64,000 nucleotides of DNA from Chryseobacterium flavum (GCF_003385595.1 NZ_QNUE01000016.1:1-64000), one strand, 5' to 3'. Counted from the first letter of the stretch, positions 44,205 through 52,690 are shown. Translations and numbers: made by a program. Notes: generated from the letters alone by a model not told the origin.

Positions 44205-44506
44205 AAACGCAGAGATTTTAATGTTTTACTTTGTTTTGAGGCATCAGGGGGAAAATTAATGATGCAGTGTATTGGCACTATCATTACTCATTTTTAGTAA
44301 AAATCTGAACCATTAAAACTTTGCGTTTTTTTATTTTTAAATGTTTTTAAAAACACAAAGAATCTGATTTCTTAACTTATCATTTCGAGGAAGTAAAAAC
44401 AGGAATCAATAAATTGATAGGATATAGCCAAAAGCTTAATCAACGACACAGTCGTAATCTTTGATCACTTTTTTAAAAAGCTTATATCTTTTAAACTTTG
44501 CGTTTT
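44205..44506. repeat. ACGCAAAG-type inverted repeat region
   Basis: AAACGCAGAGATTTTAATG (44205-44223) and CATTAAAACTTTGCGTTT (44311-44328) are near-perfect inverted copies, and a third related arm TTAAACTTTGCGTTTT lies at 44491-44506. The 380 bases between the permease fusion and the DJ-1/PfpI gene hold these repeats and no reading frame. The layout is that of a small palindromic repeat unit, different in sequence from the 185-bp repeat. Confidence 0.55.
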
Positions 44507-44556
44507 GCTTTTGCATATTCTAAAGAATTTTAAATACATTATATCATTGCCCGTTT

Positions 44557-45246
44557 TTATTTTTCAAGTTCACGAATTACTACTTTAGCCATTTCCCTGG
44601 AGCTGAACGGATTTTGTCCAGTAATCAAATGTCCATCAACAATAACGTTGGAAGTCATTGGAATAAAAGCTTTTTTGTAATGTACATCCCGTTCTTTAAG
44701 AGCGGCTTCCAGGTTAAACGGCACTTCATTTTTTCTTCTGGCCAGGGTTTCTTCAAACCAGTCAAATCCAGTGATCGATTTACCTTTAATCATATATGCT
44801 CCTCCTGAGAGCTTTACATTCAACAATCCTCCAACCCCATGACAGATTGCAGCAACCATCTTATTGTTTTCATACTGATCTCTGAGCATGGTCTGTAAAG
44901 TAGTATTATCAGGGAAATCATACATTGTTCCATGTCCACCGGCCAGATAAATGCAGTCGAAAGATTCATTCTTTACCTCATTGAGACTTTTTGTATGGGC
45001 CAGTTCATTCATGAATTCAGGATTTTCATAATATTTTTTTGAAATTCCATCAAGGACCAGAGGTTTCAGACTTTCCGGGTCAACAGGAGTATTTCCTCCT
45101 TTTGGAGAAGCTATGGTGACCTGCCATCCTTTCTCCTTTGCCGCATGATATATATGGGTAAGCTCGCTCAGCCATAAACCTGTTTTAAAGTTACCACTGG
45201 CATACTGATCTATATTTGTTACGATTAGCAATATTTTTTTCATCAT
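44557..45246 (-). CDS. DJ-1/PfpI family protein (Hsp31-like)
   Basis: 229 aa. Class I glutamine-amidotransferase-like fold with the nucleophile-elbow cysteine in VAAICHGVGGLLN and the acidic partner in LAGGHGTMYDFPD. The length and the N-terminal ASGNFKTGLWLSELTH match the Hsp31/glyoxalase III branch, which detoxifies methylglyoxal or acts as a chaperone. It starts 7 bases after an AraC-type regulator gene on the same strand, so the two form an operon and probably respond to a common stress signal. Confidence 0.83.
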   Translation of the reverse strand: MMKKILLIVTNIDQYASGNFKTGLWLSELTHIYHAAKEKGWQVTIASPKGGNTPVDPESLKPLVLDGISKKYYENPEFMNELAHTKSLNEVKNESFDCIYLAGGHGTMYDFPDNTTLQTMLRDQYENNKMVAAICHGVGGLLNVKLSGGAYMIKGKSITGFDWFEETLARRKNEVPFNLEAALKERDVHYKKAFIPMTSNVIVDGHLITGQNPFSSREMAKVVIRELEK

Positions 45247-45253
45247 GATGCGA

Positions 45254-46162
45254 TTAATTAAAAGATTTTCTGAATTCTAACGGTGAAACAGTGGTTTGGT
45301 TTTTAAACAAACGATGAAATGACTGCGGATGTTCAAATCCTAAATTATAAGCAATTTCAGAAACAGATAAAGTGGTAGTGGAAAGCAGCTCCTTAGCCTT
45401 TTCAATCACTCTGTTCTGAATATGCTGCTGTGTGGTCTGTCCCGTATGTACCCTTAACATATCACTCAGATAGTTGGGGCTGATATTCATTTGAGCTGCC
45501 ACAAATTGTACAGTCGGAATCCCGTCAATTAGTAGTTTTTCATTTTTAAAATAATCATCCAGTAAAGTTTCAAGCTGTGTCAAAAGATCATGATTCACCT
45601 TTTTCCGCGTTAAAAACTGGCGGTTGTAAAATCTGTCGCAGTATTTTAACAGTAAATCAATATTGGAAACCAGTAAATCCTGGGTGAAACTATCCATGTT
45701 GGCTTCTATCTCCCTGCTGATATTATCCATGATATCCGTTACGGATTTTTCTTCCTTTTCGGAGAGATACAAAGCTTCATTAGCAGAATATGAAAAATAA
45801 CCATAATTCTTTATGATAGTGGCCAATGGATAACCTTGTAAAAAATCCGGATGAATAACCAGTACACTTCCTCTTACTTCGGAAAGCAGAATATCTTCAA
45901 ACTGTAATACCTGATGGGGAGCAATAAAATACATGATCCCATCTTCAAAATCATAATAATGCTGTCCGTATTTACATCTCCCTGCACAATCTTTTTTAAG
46001 GGAAACCACATAAAAATCTGTGGTCACAGCACTCAGAACAGTCTTCGGATCTATAGTCACTTCATTAAAATCAAACACACTGATCAAAGGATTAGACGGC
46101 CTTTTCAGATTCAGATACCTGTGTAATGCGGTGATAGAGGTTACTTTTTCTGGAGCTTTCAT
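45254..46162 (-). CDS. AraC family transcriptional regulator
   Basis: 302 aa from the ATG at 46162. The open frame continues upstream for 41 codons but these overlap the end of the neighbouring dehydrogenase gene and look unlike protein. The N-terminal sensing domain is cupin-like, with a Cys-containing stretch KKDCAGRCKYGQHYYDF. The C-terminal ~100 residues have the two AraC helix-turn-helix units (VQFVAAQMNISPNYLSDML and VSEIAYNLGFEHPQSFHRLF). It is followed by the DJ-1/PfpI gene, its likely target. Confidence 0.88.
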   Translation of the reverse strand: MKAPEKVTSITALHRYLNLKRPSNPLISVFDFNEVTIDPKTVLSAVTTDFYVVSLKKDCAGRCKYGQHYYDFEDGIMYFIAPHQVLQFEDILLSEVRGSVLVIHPDFLQGYPLATIIKNYGYFSYSANEALYLSEKEEKSVTDIMDNISREIEANMDSFTQDLLVSNIDLLLKYCDRFYNRQFLTRKKVNHDLLTQLETLLDDYFKNEKLLIDGIPTVQFVAAQMNISPNYLSDMLRVHTGQTTQQHIQNRVIEKAKELLSTTTLSVSEIAYNLGFEHPQSFHRLFKNQTTVSPLEFRKSFN

Positions 46163-46247
46163 TTTATTTTTTTTTACCACGAAGGAAGAGAATATTTTAC
46201 CCTTCGGTTGTGGTGATGGTGTCTCTAAGTTACTTATTTTAACAGAA

Positions 46248-47186
46248 TTATTTTGCTGATTGCTGTTCTTTTTTGATCTGCTCAATTCCCTGTCTGTAAG
46301 AAGTTACATGAAATTCCGGGAATCTCTTTCTGAATTTTGAATCATCAAACAGGTTATCATATTGATATCTAGGAAGCAGTTCTAATAGCTCTTTTGCATT
46401 TTTATTGAATAAGGATCCGATTGAAAAGGCGAGCTTTGGAATAACCAAATATTTCAACTCTTTTCCATAAATCTCTGAAGCCAGTGCAATGAATTCCTTA
46501 TAATTCAGCTTATGATCATCTACAGGTAAATGCCATGTTTGTCCATATGCATCCGGTGTATTTCCGATCAAAGCAGTGGCACGGCTCGCATCGGGAGTCC
46601 AGATCAGGCTTCGTAATTTATCATCTCTTAAAGGGACTTTCAGCTTTTTGTCTTCTTTAATGGCATTAAAAACAAGACTGTTGGTAATACTTTGTGTTTT
46701 TCCGGGACCATAAAATTCTGGAGCTCTGCAGATGACGGTTTCTATGGTTCCTGCTTTCATTTCTTTTAAAAGCATTTCGGCCATCTGTTTTCTTACAGTT
46801 CCTTTTCTTCCGACAGGAACAAATCGGGTTTGTTCGGTTAAAACTTCATTATTTTGAGGATACATATAGGTGTTATCAAAAAACACGAGCTTGGTACCAT
46901 TGATTTTACAGGCTTCAATAACATTTTTCATGATGGTCAGAAACTGCTTTTCCCATAAATCGGTATCCATAGGAAGTCCCAGGGTAAAATAAGCGATTTC
47001 ACTTCCTTTCACAGCTTCAACTGCCTTCTCCCTGTCTGATAAATCTGCGGAAAAAACAGTATCTGTATCATTTACTTTTTTTGCCATTCTGCTGACGATA
47101 CGGATATCTGAAGTATAATTCCTTTTCAGTTCTCTTGCCAGCTCTTCACCAATCTGGCCGTTGGCTCCTAATATAGTTTGCATCAT
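46248..47186 (-). CDS. NAD(P)-dependent epimerase/dehydratase-like protein
   Basis: 312 aa. Atypical short-chain dehydrogenase with ILGANGQIGEELARELK at the N-terminus as the dinucleotide-binding motif and FFDNTYMYPQNNE in place of the usual catalytic Tyr-x-x-x-Lys. It resembles NmrA-like and extended SDR proteins that bind NAD(P) but may not turn over sugar nucleotides. Neighbours on the same strand are DoxX and AraC genes. Tandem ATGs at the start make either possible. Confidence 0.75.
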   Translation of the reverse strand: MMQTILGANGQIGEELARELKRNYTSDIRIVSRMAKKVNDTDTVFSADLSDREKAVEAVKGSEIAYFTLGLPMDTDLWEKQFLTIMKNVIEACKINGTKLVFFDNTYMYPQNNEVLTEQTRFVPVGRKGTVRKQMAEMLLKEMKAGTIETVICRAPEFYGPGKTQSITNSLVFNAIKEDKKLKVPLRDDKLRSLIWTPDASRATALIGNTPDAYGQTWHLPVDDHKLNYKEFIALASEIYGKELKYLVIPKLAFSIGSLFNKNAKELLELLPRYQYDNLFDDSKFRKRFPEFHVTSYRQGIEQIKKEQQSAK

Positions 47187-47388
47187 TTTTAAATTTTGAG
47201 GGTTACCTATTTCACTGAAAATAAACCCAATACTTTCAGTTTCTTTTATTTCTGATACAAAATTCGGGCATAACTATAAAAACAGAGTAACTGAATCTAA
47301 GGAAGTTGTAACATAATCTCTGAACAATGTAAAAAAGCAGGAAATAATTTGGCTGAGAAAATAAAAATACAGCATTGAATCATTTTTA

Positions 47389-47571
47389 ACCACAAAAGGC
47401 ACAAAAGTTTTAAATACTTCAATTTTTTCAGAGCCTAACATTGTGTGTAATAAGTACACCAAAGTTTTGTGAAAATCAAAGATTTTCATCTTATGTGAAC
47501 TTTCCTGCGATATCATTTTACCTAAACAAACTTAAGTGTATTAAAATGAAACCTTTTGTGACTTTTGTGGT
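47389..47571 (+). repeat. Dispersed ~185-bp repeat, copy 2
   Basis: A 183-base element with inverted ends (ACCACAAAAGGCACAAAAG and CTTTTGTGACTTTTGTGG), colinear with the copy at 39528-39716. It includes the conserved core TAATAAGTACACC, AAGTTTTGT and the stem GAAAATC-AAA-GATTTTC. It occupies most of the 450-base gap between the SDR gene and doxX; the remaining parts (47187-47388, 47572-47636) show nothing. Confidence 0.75.
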
Positions 47572-47636
47572 TGGATAAAGAGTAAAAAAAATTATAATAA
47601 TCAGGTAATTCTTTACTTTTTTCAGCCTTACTGTTT

Positions 47637-48026
47637 TTATTTTCGATCCAAGGCCAGGTAATTATCCTCAATTCTGCTGATCAGAATGTAGAACAAACCT
47701 GCATAAATCATCTGAATGCCCATTGCTTCCCAGTTTTCAACGGTGCTGCTTCCAAAAAGAAGTAAGATAATCAGTGACGCTCCAGCCATCGTGGCAACAC
47801 GTGTTTTAAAACCAATGATCAGCAGCAGACCAATTGTAAATTCGAGAAAGGGGAGAATGACACCAAACAGGTGTACCAATGGCTGTGGAAGCCAGCTGCT
47901 CTCAAAACCTTTCATCATTCCTGATGCAAAGTCCTGTAATTTTACCAGTCGGACCAATCCGTGTCCTAAAAAATTGATTCCCATCGACACACGAAGGAAA
48001 AAATAGGCTGTTTTTGTATTATTCAT
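47637..48026 (-). CDS. DoxX family membrane protein
   Basis: 129 aa from the ATG at 48026 (MNNTKTAYFFLRVSMGINF); the open frame extends upstream without support. Four membrane helices in the DoxX pattern, with RVSMGINFLGHGLVRL at the first helix, LPFLEFTIGLLLIIG in the second and a short C-terminal tail. DoxX-like proteins are linked to redox and membrane homeostasis, with no firm activity for this branch. Confidence 0.8.
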   Translation of the reverse strand: MNNTKTAYFFLRVSMGINFLGHGLVRLVKLQDFASGMMKGFESSWLPQPLVHLFGVILPFLEFTIGLLLIIGFKTRVATMAGASLIILLLFGSSTVENWEAMGIQMIYAGLFYILISRIEDNYLALDRK

Positions 48027-48170
48027 AGAGATGTTTTTTGGATGGAAGCGGGAAGATATATATCTGTTATGATTCACTTTTACTGTGTTTATTATTTATT
48101 TCAATTATTCTGTAATTTGTTTTTACGGACTTCAATACCTCCCTTTTTCCGGCCGCAGCTTCCTTCCTTA

Positions 48171-49154
48171 TTATTTATTAAACTTTTCTTCACTGTTATC
48201 AATCGGAGTATCAGGGTCATTTATCACCATTCTGGCAATATCATCTTTTCTCATAAAGACAACGCCTTGCTTTTCTTTGGCATATCTGATGAATTCTTCT
48301 ATGGCATGTACCATTGCCGGCGTTCCGCCAATTCTGTCATGAAAACTTATGCTCATCATCCTTCTCTTAGAAGCTCCTTCTTCATAAAGGCGGTCGAATT
48401 CAAATTTCAGCTGGGCCAGAAACTGATCCGGACTCCAATGCTTTCCTTCTATAGTAACGATATCATTGTTGCGTAGCGTATAGGGAATGACTACAAAATT
48501 TTTCCCTTTTACCTTTGTAATAAAAGGCTCATCATGGCTCAGGTCATCTATATGATATAAAAATCCTAATTCCTGTAATACTTTAAGCGTATTCGGTCCT
48601 CTTCTCAGCCAATTACAGTTATAACCTACTGCTTTCTGGCCTGTAATCTTTTCAACAACGTCTACACCCTGTTTTACAAAATTCAGCTCATCAGCATAAC
48701 TTTTATTCCATTGATTATCCCAGGCAATGCCATGAGCGGCAATTTCATGACCTCCTTTTGCTATAGCTTTAGCCACATCAGGGTACTTTTCAGCAGCAGT
48801 TCCTACCACATGGGAAGTTACCTTGATATCGTATTTTTTCCATAAATCCAGCATCCTGTAAATTCCTTCATTTCCACCATACCGGTACCAGCTTTCTGCG
48901 GGAAGATCAGGTTGTCCTTTGGGAAGAGGAGTTCCGCTGAATGGACTTTCAGCGCCTTCAGGCTGTCCGCCTGTTTCAAACTGCATGGAAACTGAAATGA
49001 CCAGCTGAGCTCCGTTAGGCCAGTGTTTTTTGGTCGAAACCTGTATCTGAGACGGCTCTTTTTTCTCTCTTTTATCCTTGTCACGATGATCAGAAAAGGA
49101 CATTAAAACGATTGTTGAAGCCAGCAACAATACTGATTGTTTGATATATTTCAT
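48171..49154 (-). CDS. Exported polysaccharide deacetylase family protein (PgdA/PuuE-like)
   Basis: 327 aa from the ATG at 49154, which gives a signal peptide (MKYIKQSVLLLASTIVLMSF); the long upstream frame overlaps the divergent AraC gene and is rejected. The NodB-type fold shows HEIAAHGIAWDNQW with the His motif, GYNCNWLRRGPNTLKVL, and SISFHDRIGGTPAMVHAI. The closest known branch is Helicobacter PgdA and PuuE-like enzymes, acting on peptidoglycan or small amides. It is divergent from an AraC-type gene with 90 bases between, so it is the probable target of that regulator. Confidence 0.8.
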   Translation of the reverse strand: MKYIKQSVLLLASTIVLMSFSDHRDKDKREKKEPSQIQVSTKKHWPNGAQLVISVSMQFETGGQPEGAESPFSGTPLPKGQPDLPAESWYRYGGNEGIYRMLDLWKKYDIKVTSHVVGTAAEKYPDVAKAIAKGGHEIAAHGIAWDNQWNKSYADELNFVKQGVDVVEKITGQKAVGYNCNWLRRGPNTLKVLQELGFLYHIDDLSHDEPFITKVKGKNFVVIPYTLRNNDIVTIEGKHWSPDQFLAQLKFEFDRLYEEGASKRRMMSISFHDRIGGTPAMVHAIEEFIRYAKEKQGVVFMRKDDIARMVINDPDTPIDNSEEKFNK

Positions 49155-49177
49155 TTTGAATGTATTGATAAGGCAAA

Positions 49178-49227
49178 ATTGATCAATAATCAATCGGTTT
49201 ATATTGTAAAAATTAATGGTAAATTTG
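49178..49227. promoter_or_regulatory. Shared control region of the deacetylase and AraC genes
   Basis: The 90-base divergent region contains the palindrome ATTGAT-CAATA-ATCAAT (49178-49194) and, on the plus strand, the -7 element TAAATTTG (49220-49227), 18 bases before the AraC start. The palindrome lies close to the deacetylase start and may be an operator. Confidence 0.45.
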
Positions 49228-49244
49228 TAAAAATCCATTCCTGA

Positions 49245-50099
49245 ATGAAACGAATCGTTAATTTTAATTCTTTTAATGTCTTCAGTATTGAAAAGGAAAT
49301 ATGGGACGTTGAGTATCATAACCATAACTTTTATGAACTGATTATTATAGAGCATGGGAAAGGATATCATCACCTCAACAATATCACTTTTCCATATAAA
49401 AAAGGAGATGTTTTCCTTTTGAGGCCAAGTGATGCCCATGAATTCACCATTACAGGTAAAACACGTTTCATTTATATAAAATTTACCGAACAGTATATCT
49501 GGCAAAACCTTTTGTCCCACAACAATAATGAGCTTAAAAAAGTAGTACAGATTCTGATGGAAGACCATTCCTTCGTATATGAATCGGTAATTAAAAGTAA
49601 AACGGATAAACTACATCTGCTGCAGCTGGCCAGGATACTTCTACATGAGTTCAGCCATACAAACACTTATAATAAAGAGATCACTGCTGATCTTTTTTCG
49701 GGGCTCATGACCATTCTGATCCGGAATACAATGAATAATATTACTGCTAAAGAATGGATAACCCAAAATCTCAGCAGAATTGAAAGGATACTGTATTATA
49801 TCAACGTTAATGCTTTGGATGCGGATAAAATGAAAGTTGAGAATCTGGCTGAAGAATTTATGCTTTCTCCCAATTACATCAGTATTTATATCAAAAAGGA
49901 GACAGGTTTCTCCATACAGCAGCACGTTATGCAGCATAAAATAAAAACTGCTGAAAAGCTTTTGCTTCAAAGCCGTTATAATATCAGTGAAATTGCTGAC
50001 AGGCTGGGTTTCAATGATGCCAGCCACTTTAATAAAATATTCAAAACGTATAAGCAAATGTCACCCTCTGCGTTTAAAAAGAAAAGTATATCATATTGA
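49245..50099 (+). CDS. AraC family transcriptional regulator
   Basis: 284 aa. N-terminal cupin sensing domain (HNFYELIIIEHGKGYHHLNN, KKGDVFLLRPSDAHEFTI) and C-terminal double HTH (VENLAEEFMLSPNYISIYIKK and ISEIADRLGFNDASHFNKIF). The cupin type is usual for regulators that sense sugars or small molecules. Divergent from the polysaccharide deacetylase gene. Confidence 0.9.
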   Translation: MKRIVNFNSFNVFSIEKEIWDVEYHNHNFYELIIIEHGKGYHHLNNITFPYKKGDVFLLRPSDAHEFTITGKTRFIYIKFTEQYIWQNLLSHNNNELKKVVQILMEDHSFVYESVIKSKTDKLHLLQLARILLHEFSHTNTYNKEITADLFSGLMTILIRNTMNNITAKEWITQNLSRIERILYYINVNALDADKMKVENLAEEFMLSPNYISIYIKKETGFSIQQHVMQHKIKTAEKLLLQSRYNISEIADRLGFNDASHFNKIFKTYKQMSPSAFKKKSISY

Positions 50100-50151
50100 T
50101 CGTCCGGATTATATATTTTTTCATATCTTTAATAATCAAATCTTTACGTCC

Positions 50152-50613
50152 ATGAAAACGAGTGCTGGCATTCTGCTTTTTAAAAAAGAAAAAAACAGTC
50201 TGTATTATTTTTTGGTACATCCCGGCGGTCCTTTCTGGAAAAATAAAGATCTGGGTTCATGGTCTATACCCAAAGGTGAGATTCTTCCCGATGAAAACCC
50301 ATTGGATCGGGCGTTGAAAGAATTTAAAGAAGAAACCGGTAAAATCATAGACGGGAAGTTTATTGAACTGTCAGCCATTAAGCAGAAAGGAGGAAAAACC
50401 GTTTATGCCTGGGCCTTAGAAAGCGATCTTGACACTGCAGATCTTTACAGCAATACCTTTGCATTGGAATGGCCTCCCAAATCCGGTAAAATAATGGAAA
50501 TCCCGGAAGTAGATCAATGGCAATGGTTTCCTTCAGAAGAAGCACAACAGCGCATTAATACAGCACAGAAAGATTTCATTATACAACTTGAAAATATAGT
50601 AAAGAATCAATAA
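50152..50613 (+). CDS. Nudix hydrolase
   Basis: 153 aa from the ATG at 50152; the frame is open further upstream but overlaps the AraC gene. The Nudix box is GEILPDENPLDRALKEFKEETG, split here as G-x5-E-x7-KE-F-x-EE-x-G, with Lys in place of the usual Arg. HPGGPFWKNKDLGSWSIPKG before it and the WPPKSGK segment suggest a member acting on nucleotide or diphosphate substrates; the exact one is unknown. The eight-cysteine peptide gene starts 18 bases downstream. Confidence 0.88.
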   Translation: MKTSAGILLFKKEKNSLYYFLVHPGGPFWKNKDLGSWSIPKGEILPDENPLDRALKEFKEETGKIIDGKFIELSAIKQKGGKTVYAWALESDLDTADLYSNTFALEWPPKSGKIMEIPEVDQWQWFPSEEAQQRINTAQKDFIIQLENIVKNQ

Positions 50614-50631
50614 CACTTTAAAACAAAAACC

Positions 50632-50859
50632 ATGAAAAAATTAAACAGAAAAACATTGAAGAACATTATCGGGGAAATAGGTATAGAACTGAATCTTCCT
50701 CTTCCGGTAGGTGTTTGCCTTGGAAACCTGCTTTCTCTATGTCCGCCTCATTCTCATTGCCGGGCAGATGAAAGATGCTATCCTGATGCTGCCGGCCCTT
50801 GCATTAACGGGTTGTGTCCTTCGGGCTATCACTGTCATTCAGGAGAATGTGTACGGTAG
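50632..50859 (+). CDS. Small eight-cysteine bacteriocin-like peptide
   Basis: 75 aa. The N-terminus MKKLNRKTLKNIIGEIGIE has the look of the leader found in bacteriocin-like peptides of Chryseobacterium (basic start, L-x-x-x-x-L-K-x-I-x-G), though the usual GG is GE here. After residue 28 eight cysteines follow (29, 37, 43, 49, 57, 62, 68, 73), with Pro, Gly and His between them, so a disulfide-rich or metal-binding mature peptide is likely. It is clearly expressed as a unit because a strong terminator follows. No transporter or modifying enzyme lies next to it. Function unknown. Confidence 0.65.
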   Translation: MKKLNRKTLKNIIGEIGIELNLPLPVGVCLGNLLSLCPPHSHCRADERCYPDAAGPCINGLCPSGYHCHSGECVR

Positions 50860-50872
50860 TATATCAAAAAAG

Positions 50873-50908
50873 CAAAACGTTTATCATACTGATAAACGTT
50901 TTGTTTTT
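50873..50908 (+). terminator. Intrinsic terminator after the eight-cysteine peptide
   Basis: CAAAACGTTTATC pairs perfectly with GATAAACGTTTTG around a 5-base loop, followed by a T-rich stretch. Confidence 0.9.
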
Positions 50909-50922
50909 ATATATCTCAAGTT

Positions 50923-51414
50923 TTACCTTTTTATTCCGATCGCTTTTAATGCACTGGATGTTAAAAAAATATCGTCAAAAACGGTAAGCGATTCCACATC
51001 ATTATATCCTAAAGGAATCAGATCATTTTTATTAAAAGATAATTCAATGGAAGGGTCATATGAAGCGATGATCCTCACTTTTGAATATCCGTTATAATCT
51101 ACCTTAAAGCCTTCAAACATACAGTTCTGTTCTGCCTTCTGATATTCGGCATATTCTTCAAATCCAACAACATCTGTTCTTTTCCCGTCATTATGGTCCA
51201 GGGATTTCCATTCTTTGTAATTTTTAGGTTCTTTCAGAATATTTCCTTTACGGTCTACGGGAACAAACATTCCAAGAGTCAAACGCTTCTTTAAGAAATT
51301 GGCATAATTATTCATCAGATTCAAAATCTGAAGATCGGCATATCCTTCGTGTGAATAATATTCCAGCACGAAAGTGGTCATCGGAATCAGCTTATGAGAA
51401 GCATCAGTCGGCAT
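50923..51414 (-). CDS. Hypothetical protein
   Basis: 163 aa, starting at the ATG at 51414. No signal peptide or membrane helix. It appears to be a mixed alpha/beta cytoplasmic protein, with LEYYSHEGYADLQILNLMNN, the charged NYKEWKSLDHNDGKRTDVV and a C-terminal LTSSALKAIGIKR. Reading is clean and codon use is like its neighbours, so it is probably real. No family recognised. Confidence 0.6.
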   Translation of the reverse strand: MPTDASHKLIPMTTFVLEYYSHEGYADLQILNLMNNYANFLKKRLTLGMFVPVDRKGNILKEPKNYKEWKSLDHNDGKRTDVVGFEEYAEYQKAEQNCMFEGFKVDYNGYSKVRIIASYDPSIELSFNKNDLIPLGYNDVESLTVFDDIFLTSSALKAIGIKR

Positions 51415-51550
51415 AATTAGTCTTTCTTTATCGGGTGATAAAATTAATATTTTTATTTACTTTACCCAACGGATGCAGGTGAACAGCATGGAATTTATAT
51501 CCATTCTGAATAACAATGACAAGATTCCTGAACTTTAGAATTGCTCTCCT

Positions 51551-51736
51551 TTATCTTAATAAAGCTATTGTAACAAGAAAGAAAATCTCACTGATAATAA
51601 GCACCGTCAGAACGGTGGCAGCTTTATCAGGAACGTCCTGAAATGAAAGTACAGGAACTCCTATAAAGCATATTATTCCACAACCTAATAAGAAAAATCC
51701 TAATCTATCTTTAAATCTTAGTTTTCTTTTGGGCAT
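51551..51736 (-). CDS. Small membrane protein, transporter-suffix-like
   Basis: 61 aa: basic start MPKRKLRFKDRLGFFLLG, then two hydrophobic helices separated by a short loop with SFQDVPDKAATVL and ending SEIFFLVTIALLR. The pattern (RLG-F-x-LL, P-V-L, KAA, SE-x-F) is that of the short transporter suffix domain proteins. It is too short for more to be said; function unknown. Confidence 0.55.
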   Translation of the reverse strand: MPKRKLRFKDRLGFFLLGCGIICFIGVPVLSFQDVPDKAATVLTVLIISEIFFLVTIALLR

Positions 51737-51854
51737 AAAGATGGTCGTTATTTCTTACAAAATAACTGGTTTTCTCCGGGGGATAAAACCATTTTATGAA
51801 TCAAGTGTCAATTAAGGTTACTGAAATGTATTTTTTGCCGTCTGAAGTATTAGT

Positions 51855-52316
51855 CTAAATGGTAAGGCCATGCGTATTTTTTACTTCAGCCATTACGAAT
51901 GTACTATGGGTACTGCCAATAGAATCTACCGACCCCAGTGTATTAAACACAAAATCCTGGTAATGCTTCATATCCCTGACCTGGACTTTTAAAAGGAAAT
52001 CAAAATCCCCGGAAATATTATAGCATTCCGCCACTTCCTCAATCTCCATGATTTCTTTTACAAAATCATATCCTACCGACCGGTCATGAATTTTTAATTT
52101 GATCTGGCAGAAGACGGTAAAACCTCGGTTAAGCTTATCAGGATCCAGAACTGCGGCATATCTTTTTATGAAACCTTCCTGTTCAAGTCTTTTTACCCTC
52201 TCAAAAACAGGAGAAGTGGAAAGGTTTACTTCTCCGGCAAGTTCTTTAACGGTAAGTTTAGCATTTTTTTGAAGCAGTCTCAGCAGCTGCATATCTTTAT
52301 CATCAAGGTAGTCCAC
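51855..52316 (-). CDS. Lrp/AsnC family transcriptional regulator
   Basis: 153 aa. N-terminal HTH (TVKELAGEVNLSTSPVFERV) and C-terminal ligand-binding RAM domain (AVLDPDKLNRGFTVFCQI, CYNISGDFDFLLKVQVRDM, STHSTFVMAEVKNTHGL). Proteins of this family bind amino acids and form octamers. It is divergent from the metE riboswitch unit, and a perfect palindrome lies between, so regulation of itself and perhaps of methionine synthesis is plausible. Confidence 0.92.
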   Translation of the reverse strand: MDYLDDKDMQLLRLLQKNAKLTVKELAGEVNLSTSPVFERVKRLEQEGFIKRYAAVLDPDKLNRGFTVFCQIKLKIHDRSVGYDFVKEIMEIEEVAECYNISGDFDFLLKVQVRDMKHYQDFVFNTLGSVDSIGSTHSTFVMAEVKNTHGLTI

Positions 52317-52436
52317 AGGAAATTATTCTTTTAAGGATTAAAATTATCCAAATATACAGGATTATATGCTTCCAAAATAATATATGAAAGTTTAATTTTC
52401 TATATTTTTATTTATATATTACTTATTTATTCTGTA

Positions 52437-52452
52437 TGTGTAATTTTACACA
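52437..52452. promoter_or_regulatory. Palindrome TGTGTAA-TT-TTACACA, possible Lrp operator
   Basis: A perfect inverted repeat with 7-base arms, 121 bases before the Lrp/AsnC start and 80-90 bases before the riboswitch. It is AT-centred, like typical Lrp/AsnC sites. The rest of 52317-52530 is AT-rich with no reading frame. Confidence 0.45.
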
Positions 52453-52529
52453 AAATTAAAATCTTTATTTATGGCAGCTATAAGTTGCATAAGATAAAGT
52501 TCTTCATAAATACTTCATCAGCCAGAAAA

Positions 52530-52690
52530 GGTTTTACTTAAGGTAAATTAATAGGGAATCGTGTGCAAATCACGAACTGTCGCGCAACTGTAAGTAACAT
52601 CAAAGGTTTTGTCCCTGTGTTCCACTGCCCACAGCGGGAAGGACGATAAAACCGTTACAAGTCAGGAGACCTGCCTTTACTGAATTGACA
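52530..52690 (+). ncRNA. Cobalamin riboswitch upstream of metE
   Basis: The conserved cobalamin (B12) aptamer landmarks appear in order: GGTAAATTAATAGGGAA with GTGCAAATCAC, GCGCAACTGTAAGTAAC, the CCACTGCCCACAGCGGGAAGG stem in parts, and the closing AGTCAGGAGACCTGCC at about 52660-52676. The element lies 180 bases before the metE start, and the region 52691-52870 would hold the expression platform; no clear T-tract terminator is visible there, so translational control or a non-canonical terminator is likely. When cobalamin is present it should turn metE off in favour of the B12-dependent enzyme. Confidence 0.93.

Noticed and set aside
46163..46285. Extended N-terminus of the AraC-type regulator
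   Set aside because: Overlaps the end of the SDR gene and reads as low-complexity polar sequence; the ATG at 46162 gives a normal protein.
49155..49568. Extended N-terminus of the polysaccharide deacetylase (140 extra codons)
   Set aside because: It overlaps the divergent AraC gene, contains unusual composition, and would hide the signal peptide that starts at 49154.
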